Source of the DNA: Discostella pseudostelligera
Taxonomy: Eukaryota; Bacillariophyta; Thalassiosirophyceae; Thalassiosirales; Thalassiosiraceae
DNA length: 20,647 nt
Assembly (NCBI GenBank): GCA_036940085.1
Contig: JALLBK010000220.1
Location: 1 to 20,647, forward strand
Direction of reading: 5' to 3'
Shown here: positions 16,401-20,647 of the stretch, in pieces
How positions within the stretch are numbered: position 1 is the first letter of the stretch
How the letters are laid out: every line of letters begins with the position of its first letter
Position numbers and translations under genes: made by a program
Notes under the pieces: generated by a model
What the model saw: the letters and a program-made list of their open reading frames with translations, nothing else
Told to the model about the DNA's origin: nothing
Databases searched by the model: none

Positions 16401-17123
16401 AGTGCCAAGAAAATGGAAGAAATTGGTAGCAGTATCGGCAGCATGGTATACGATAACTTCATCACACAGTCCATGTCCACGAAGGGTGCATTAGATCAAC
16501 AAGATATGATGTTCCTTGCCAATATTCAGGGCAAGCTCGGTATCTCGGCCGAGCAAGGCGAGGCCATGCTGCTCGATACTCAGAAGAAGATTATCTCCGA
16601 GGAGGCAAGTGCTCTCTTTGACTATGGAGAGCCATCTCCCGAGCAGTGCAAGGCGTTCCGTGAGAAGTGTAACTCCATGGGATTGGACCTACAAACTGAC
16701 GTTGGATTAACCAAGTCTCGTCTCGTGAGCATGTTCGCAATGGAGATCACACCTGGAATAGACAGTGGTGAAATCACGATGGATAGTGCCGACATGCTAG
16801 CTGAAATTCAAGAAAGTTTGGGCTTGACCGAGGAAGAGGGAGAGGAGGTTGTGGCTGGTCTCATCCAAGAACGTGCTAGTGGAATCCTAGTTGATATCAT
16901 TGGGTGTCTGCTCCGAGGAATGGATGCGATTGCCGTTGAAAGTATGGACAAGCTCGTGCAATATGCTGCCTTTGTTGATGGAGATTTGGGATTGATAGTG
17001 GAGGAATCCAATGCCAATAAGGCATTTGGCTTATTTGAGAATAAGGATTGGACGGGTGTAGACGAAGAGACAATTGAGAAGCAAAAGTCTCTGCTGAAGA
17101 AAGCATTGGGTATGTCCGATTAG
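13479..17123 (+). CDS. TIC110: TIC110, plastid inner-envelope import component (two exons)
   Basis: Tic110 is an abundant inner-envelope protein whose large helical stromal domain serves as a docking and scaffold site for imported preproteins and chaperones. The frame starts at ATG 13479 with a signal peptide, MRFHSAACAAVLSTAAVSSA, cleaved before Phe21 (SSA|FHI), then a Ser/Pro-rich transit region to about residue 75. Two hydrophobic helices follow near 106-122 and 130-148, as in plant Tic110. The rest is a long acidic alpha-helical domain with recurring units such as LGISEEEG, LGLTEEEG, LGMSDEAAKEIY and ILGLSDEDCDYE. Exons 13479-15968 and 16056-17123 give about 1185 residues, slightly longer than plant proteins (about 1000). 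The frame reads through the intron without a stop, so retention would add 29 residues. The last 51 codons and the 3' flank are duplicated downstream. Confidence 0.9.
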   Translation: MRFHSAACAAVLSTAAVSSAFHISPLAVPPTSSAQRHARVAVVASPRSSTRPSVAFGLPSPSPSTSSTSLFLAGGGGPEALQDYIDTLTNSAESKLASKIQNPKFAKLAGVAALPLSYVVGAAMTPSRRLAVRAVGGVIAAITAGGIGKSAVEEDVRRSCPIAIAKQLYELGVNDPSISDAIASLQADYGVDNDDDFTDMCTKVYAVYLAGMAKNPMAKTAELKELASLKEALNLNNMQAGQAHADAAVAFYRDVTRFTSKEELEDEDHPDRVSLDKLLFLTERALRQSNETEEAFIFEFSRVAKALGGLSITEGLERAKEVAKPFYERALDSTRSKLTSGAVNSDMLSRARATLGIEDFEAKEMHIEAFAKEVRVQLGLPEEEDDDDMDDYNVNQNKRVNTVAEVKEKLAAMKEEEENKDREDTSSIKFVDGAYDTLSTLQNILGLSDEDCDYEIAAATTDYWRQTALSTLEDAIAKTKTPAKAWEIIQRRQKELFLQDSSMKQMMTSMIMQALGKPLEKVNGFARVNNAAATYAGLIDAIAAKETCKDVLKEAGWSEFEDFERACFDPMERSSACGFLTNQDRHNMYQIFFLRSIKADENGTKNLSDESLRLLKELRGMLGISEEEGVGQIRAYFGPELQSVLTMATEEIMRGNPTEELLKNLKEKIDKVINDYRLEEEMVMAYSGPLYNRAVENIGFNSPGGIPSKDDVVTLASLRNILNIPEEDVYEVHGNTFGAAYKKAIKEALGTTGVIREEFRQPLEDLRSRLGMSDEAAKEIYKEAMAERMEPMMKYISNEMERLVLSNEQLAQRRGQDMGEDFFKDGQKPSVSNSMVWLHPRFHFGYYFSPSFSITNESQGKLGLGTDGNIMSDIMNLIDFYVENDLVQKEVVGTKKVEKKVPATEEGGEEQIETIEEPIYESTYPINGIGMGYIDSQVAELCYRQFVVSSFTDRSPNAPRYEAARSTFGGILGLSAKKMEEIGSSIGSMVYDNFITQSMSTKGALDQQDMMFLANIQGKLGISAEQGEAMLLDTQKKIISEEASALFDYGEPSPEQCKAFREKCNSMGLDLQTDVGLTKSRLVSMFAMEITPGIDSGEITMDSADMLAEIQESLGLTEEEGEEVVAGLIQERASGILVDIIGCLLRGMDAIAVESMDKLVQYAAFVDGDLGLIVEESNANKAFGLFENKDWTGVDEETIEKQKSLLKKALGMSD
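15969..16055 (+). other. TIC110 intron, 87 nt, phase 0, no in-frame stop
   Basis: Donor AGT|GTAAGT is a consensus match and the acceptor is TCTCAG|GGA. The internal peptide (SNSMVWLHPRFHFGYYFSPS...) is aromatic-rich and unlike the acidic helical protein around it, which supports removal. Splicing joins DGQKPS to GKLGLGTDGN. The length is exactly 29 codons. Confidence 0.85.
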
Positions 17124-17607
17124 ATTGCTATGTGGGGCGGCGGGGAAAGGAGGTCGATAGTTTTATGATATTATAAGCACTTGCTGAGATTATGTAAGAT
17201 TTGCACCCGGATGCATTGCTTGATCGATTGCTCTCCTTATCTTATCCTAGCTTATCCTGCAATTGATCGGAGTGCGACACATTAGGATCTTTGTTGATGG
17301 AGATTTGGGATTGATAGTGGAGGAATCCAATGCCAATAAGGCATTTGGCTTATTTGAGAATAAGGATTGGACGGGTGTAGACGAAGAGACAATTGAGAAG
17401 CAAAAGTCTCTGCTGAAGAAAGCATTGGGTATGTCCGATTAGATTGCTATGTGGGGCGGCGGGGAAAGGAGGTCGATAGTTTTATGATATTATAAGCACT
17501 TGCTGAGATTATGTAAGATTTGCACCCGGATGCATTGCTTGATCGATTGCTCTCCTTATCTTATCCTAGCTTATCCTGCAATTGATTGGAGTGCGACACA
17601 TTAGGAT
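16970..17607 (+). repeat. 319-bp tandem duplication spanning the TIC110 3' end
   Basis: Copy 1 is 16970-17288 and copy 2 is 17289-17607. Reading them side by side I find one difference: C at 17268 against T at 17587. The unit covers the last 51 codons of TIC110, its stop, and 165 bases of 3' flank. The junction ATTAGGAT|CTTTG shows no microhomology with the outer edges. Confidence 0.95.
17289..17442 (+). pseudogene. Duplicated TIC110 C-terminal fragment
   Basis: Copy 2 of the tandem duplication keeps the last codons of TIC110 intact (FVDGDLGLIVEE... to the TAG at 17440-17442) with no base change in the coding part. It has no start, no upstream exon and no splice acceptor of its own, and it follows the real stop. 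It is therefore best read as untranslated duplicate sequence within or just past the TIC110 3' UTR. Confidence 0.8.
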
Positions 17608-18002
17608 GTTATTCACACTCTGCCACGTGGCGCATCGGATCCACTGACGGTCGACGGAAAGACGAAGTGCGTCCCCTTTGACAGACAGACGGCTTCGCGC
17701 CGGCGGACCAAATAATGACGCGCGAGCCTTCCTCTTTTCTCTCTCATTCTTTTCCGACGACCTTTGCGACAAAGTCCAAGACACGACATCAGTGAAATTT
17801 GGCGATCTTTCGTACTGCATCAATGTAATGAACATCGCCAATGCAACAAAACTCTCGTGTCTCACCGACACTGTATGCAGCAGCAACAAACAGCAGCAAC
17901 AAGCACCATCGTCGCCGCCGCGTCGTCTACCCCTATCCCTATTGTCCGCCGTAGGCAGCACTAGTAGCGTAGTATCAAATAGAAAGGAAAACCAAATCAA
18001 CC
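17608..18002. promoter_or_regulatory. Promoter region of the small membrane-protein gene
   Basis: These 395 bases hold a 10-bp palindrome GCCACGTGGC (17622-17631), a TGACGC (17716-17721), a CT-rich tract (17731-17755) and a CAG/CAA-rich 5' UTR. The frame open across it begins before any good ATG and has no recognisable domain. Confidence 0.45.
17622..17631. promoter_or_regulatory. Extended G-box palindrome GCCACGTGGC
   Basis: A perfect 10-bp palindrome with a CACGTG core, 14 bases past the end of the tandem duplication and 372 bases before the next start codon. Confidence 0.4.
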
Positions 18003-18242
18003 ATGGCCGCCGCCACCCTCCGCCATCGAGTCACACTCACCCTCATGCTCTTCCTTTCCATAGTGGCATTGGCCTCGTATCACCAGGGCACCGGCAGCAC
18101 CGCCTGGCTGCAATGGCTATCCTTGGTCATCTTCCTCTTCTTTGGCCATGTCTTTGATCGACTATTTACCAATGACAGTATGTTCATGTTCGATCCCGAT
18201 GCGGATAATTGGAGGAGGAAGACGGATGCTTTGGGACAATAA
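18003..18242 (+). CDS. Small two-helix membrane protein, 79 aa, unknown
   Basis: The start sits in an ideal context (TCAACCATGGCC). The protein has a short basic N-terminus (MAAATLRHR), a first hydrophobic helix (VTLTLMLFLSIVALASY), a short Gly/Thr loop, a second helix (WLQWLSLVIFLFFGHVF) and a polar C-terminal tail with FDPDADNWRRK. A helical hairpin in an endomembrane or organelle membrane is inferred. No family is recognised. It lacks the repeat-rich low complexity of its neighbours, and hydrophobic organisation plus start context support a real gene over a chance frame. The first helix could instead act as a signal peptide. Confidence 0.65.
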   Translation: MAAATLRHRVTLTLMLFLSIVALASYHQGTGSTAWLQWLSLVIFLFFGHVFDRLFTNDSMFMFDPDADNWRRKTDALGQ

Positions 18243-18825
18243 ATTATTGATACAATAGTTGTAGATGTTCACGGGGGGGCGAGAATGGTGGTTGGGGTAG
18301 GGGAGGGGTTAAAGGCATGCAGCGTGTCAGATTAGCTGGCATATTATTTGTCATTGATTTTTTTTTTGGGGGGGGTGAAAATTTTATATGTAGGGTCTCT
18401 TTTCGAACGAATAAATCAAATGGAGAGTCTATGAGAGTGTCGGCTACTGGTGGGCATGGAAGATCAGCATCAGGCAACAATTCGAATCTATGCAGCATGC
18501 AGCATCGAAAGAGTGCAAGCAGTTTAGTTGTTGAGTCTAATATATTGGTCAAAGTAATGTGAGATAGGTATGAAATCGAACTTCGTATTATCCGAGATCA
18601 CTATTTCCCACTGTCGTCACGGCTTGCTTTTCATTACCACCAACGGTGAATTTTCATTGTCGTATGGTCGTATTGCCAGTGGCTCTGAATGGGAATCGTT
18701 TGGAAACAACAGTCGATCTGATACAGGCAAGATAATTTCGGCTAGTATTTTATGGAACAATACCCAATGTCAAATTTTACATGGTTACTATTTTACAACA
18801 CATCCCATCTAGCAATGATTTTCTC
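18243..18825. other. Convergent 3' intergenic region with a T10G8 homopolymer tract
   Basis: This 583-base region lies between convergent genes. It contains G-rich stretches near 18270-18310 and a T10G8 run (18358-18375). No coding or RNA gene is supported; the short frames here have no recognisable domain or good start context. Confidence 0.5.
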
Positions 18826-20578
18826 CTACCAACGAAAAGCAGCCGCACCCTTGGTAACATCATCCAATGCATCTCTCAGCCCAAATCTATCCTCCAATAT
18901 CGGACGAACATCGTCACTTTCATCCAACTCATGTAACAATTCCATCACCGCCTCAAGTGTATCATCCTTAGGATCGTCATAAAACGACGATACAAGTATC
19001 CCATTCGATGGATTCGGTAGGAATGACAATGGATTATTGTCCACGAGGACGACTCGTCGTACATCACACGATGTTGTTGGTTTATCATCATAGACTGATC
19101 GATAAAAGTTCATGTTCCGTTCTTCATACGCAGCTTCATCATACCCATATCCATCCATACCATATCCATCACCAACATCTTCATTCTCTTCATACAATTT
19201 CATTTGGTGTCGCAGACGCAGGACATCACAGACGTCTTTGGCATACACTCCCAAATCAGGATCATATCGACAATGCTCTCTATAAAATCGTCCACGGAAC
19301 ATGTTTCCGGAAGGATCGAGCTGATTGAGCACTGGTGCTGCATAGACCTAGAGGATGTATCAAAGTCATATACAGAGCGTGAGGAATGAATCGTTGCGAT
19401 TAAGAGGCGAGACGAACTTCAAAGACCAATATCCGACAAATTTCTCTCACCTCCACCGCGGCAGTAAAGATATACGTTTCGAATTTACTCGTAATTTCAC
19501 TTAAAAATATATCCAAATTCGGTCGTTTGTTCACATTGACCAAATCCCCATCGGGCAAATGTATCCGAAAGGAATCACATCCGGCATTGGTAAATAGTAG
19601 AGAATCTGGCTCTTCTTCTCGTCCTCCTCCCCCCGGATAATGTTTTCGTTGTTGTGGTTGTGAATTTTGATGATGAGAGGTAGGATGCATCGACTTGTTT
19701 GTAGGGCGGTCCTCCACCTGACGGTATTTATCGACACATCGATCAGATAGAAATTGGGAATGGATGAGACATTCGTCCATATCAAGGATGACAATCAGAT
19801 CGGAGGAGTATTTCTTTTTTCTTCGACTGTTGCTGTCACTGGTGATGCTGCTGCCAGTGCTGTTGCTTTTTTTAATAGTATTTGAATGGTCCGACCCTGC
19901 ATGTTGAATGATACAATTGATATTGTTTAGTGAATTTGAGGTGGCAGTAGTAGATGCAACATCGGCAGTATTATTTGCCGAGGACCCCAAAATGGATTGG
20001 AGGGACGACGATGGTGGCATAATTAATGATGGGAATCGTTGGCTATCTGCTTTGCAGTGTTGTCGTTGTTGAGATTGCTGCTCGTGTTCGTGTTCCAAAC
20101 CATGATGTGGCATATCAATTGTATTACTGCCACCACCATCGGTATCGCCAATAACTCCTTGTCCTAAATTTGTTGCTGTTGATGTCGTTGATGCCACTCC
20201 ATTTTCCACACCACTACCGCTACTAATATTATTCAAACCATTCCTCCGGCTCTTGTTGGCAATAGATTTCTCCCCACCCAAAACGAGCGTAGCCCTTGGC
20301 ACCACCGGCCTCCTACCAACACCATTCAACAGCTTCGGCTGCGGCGACAGTGAATTATTAATCAACGATTGAGATATTTTTCCATTGTTGTTGTAGTAGT
20401 TGATGTATTGATGAGGATTGCCATTGCCATAATTGTAATCCAACTTCTTGCGTCCCCATTTATCGAGACCATTTTGGGGGTAATCCGTCGGGCTGACATG
20501 GCCAAGGCGACGACGACGCAGTCCTCTCACAGATAATAGGGCCGTTTGGACGGCAGCTCGGTGTGCGGCGGTGGCCAT
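18826..20578 (-). CDS. FCP1/SCP-like (NLI-interacting factor) HAD phosphatase, two exons
   Basis: Exons 20578-19451 and 19347-18826 encode 549 residues. The family dephosphorylates Ser/Thr, classically on the RNA polymerase II tail, through an Asp phospho-intermediate. The catalytic signature is VILDMDECLIHSQF (Asp266 nucleophile, Asp268 acid/base), followed by FRIHLPDGDLVNVNKRPNLD, YIFTAAVEVYAAPVLNQLD (Thr372), VYAKDV (Lys413) and VVLVDNNP (Asp479). The usual DxDxT reads DxDEC, with Cys at the Thr position. Two inserts enlarge the domain: about 40 polar residues after the first motif, and an acidic GDGYGMDGYGYDE loop before VVLVDNN. The N-terminal 255 residues are low complexity, opening with an Arg-rich segment (MATAAHRAAVQTALLSVRGL, then RRRR) that could be a mitochondrial presequence. 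Tim50 is a mitochondrial relative but normally lacks the catalytic Asp pair. The ATG at 20578 has strong context (G at -3, G at +4). The substrate is unknown. Confidence 0.88.
19348..19450 (-). other. Intron of the FCP1-like gene, 103 nt, phase 0
   Basis: Read on the - strand the donor is GAG|GTGAGA and the acceptor is CCTCTAG|GTC. Removal joins FTAAVE to VYAAPVLNQLD, which restores the conserved FTA...YA.PVL block of the family. Confidence 0.9.
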
Positions 20579-20647
20579 TGCAGCATGTATGAATAAATAA
20601 TACCCAAACCCAAGAGCTATTATCTGGGATGGGAACCGGACAACATC
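20579..20647. other. 5' flank of the FCP1-like gene
   Basis: These 69 bases upstream of the - strand start hold part of its 5' UTR or promoter. An out-of-frame ATG lies a few bases before the chosen start. Nothing else is seen. Confidence 0.4.

Noticed and set aside
17678..18157. 159-residue + strand frame overlapping the small membrane protein
   Set aside because: Low-complexity Gln/Pro/His content with no domain; it overlaps the promoter/UTR and the better frame starting at 18003 in another phase.
1..20647. tRNA, rRNA, CRISPR, transposon or viral genes
   Set aside because: No cloverleaf with a T-loop motif, no regular spacer-repeat array, and no transposase, integrase or capsid-like protein was seen by eye. 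A dedicated scan was not possible.

Overview
The window looks like nuclear DNA of a photosynthetic stramenopile, most likely a diatom, possibly centric. The support is indirect. Two predicted plastid proteins start with a signal peptide followed by a Phe immediately after the cleavage site, which is the 'ASAFAP'-type bipartite presequence of secondary red plastids. Genes are compact and carry few, short GT-AG introns (87, 103 and 240 nt). Coding regions are full of trinucleotide-repeat homopolymers (Asp, Ser, His, Gln, Pro). No bacterial features, tRNA, rRNA, CRISPR array or transposon were seen.

Layout, left to right: the tail of an unidentified + strand gene (3-161); a - strand acidic protein with a C-terminal PP1-docking-like motif and a GELIHP block (425-2164, possibly to 2323); a divergent control region; a + strand SEC24 COPII cargo adaptor (about 2958-7363); a convergent - strand GET2/CAMLG-like membrane protein (7597-9966); a 380-bp bidirectional promoter; a + strand plastid-targeted elongation factor P in two exons (10347-11285); a + strand single-pass membrane protein with an FYxxHxPxK motif (11800-12789); + strand TIC110 in two exons (13479-17123); a 319-bp tandem duplication of the TIC110 gene end; a tiny + strand two-helix membrane protein (18003-18242); and a - strand FCP1/SCP-type HAD phosphatase in two exons (18826-20578).

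Several genes concern protein biogenesis and delivery: COPII export (SEC24), tail-anchored protein insertion (GET2-like), plastid import (TIC110) and plastid translation (EF-P). They are independent eukaryotic transcription units, so this is a neighbourhood and not an operon. However, ACGT-core sites recur upstream of several of them: TGACGTCA twice, TGACGC repeats and CCACGTGG palindromes. GGCGGGAA (E2F-like) sites also recur. The most notable points are the shared promoter sites, the duplicated TIC110 tail, a stop-free intron of length 3n in TIC110, a doubled Get3-binding-like motif in the GET2-like protein, an Arg-type EF-P loop, and the PP1-docking module. I found no clearly new multi-gene system.
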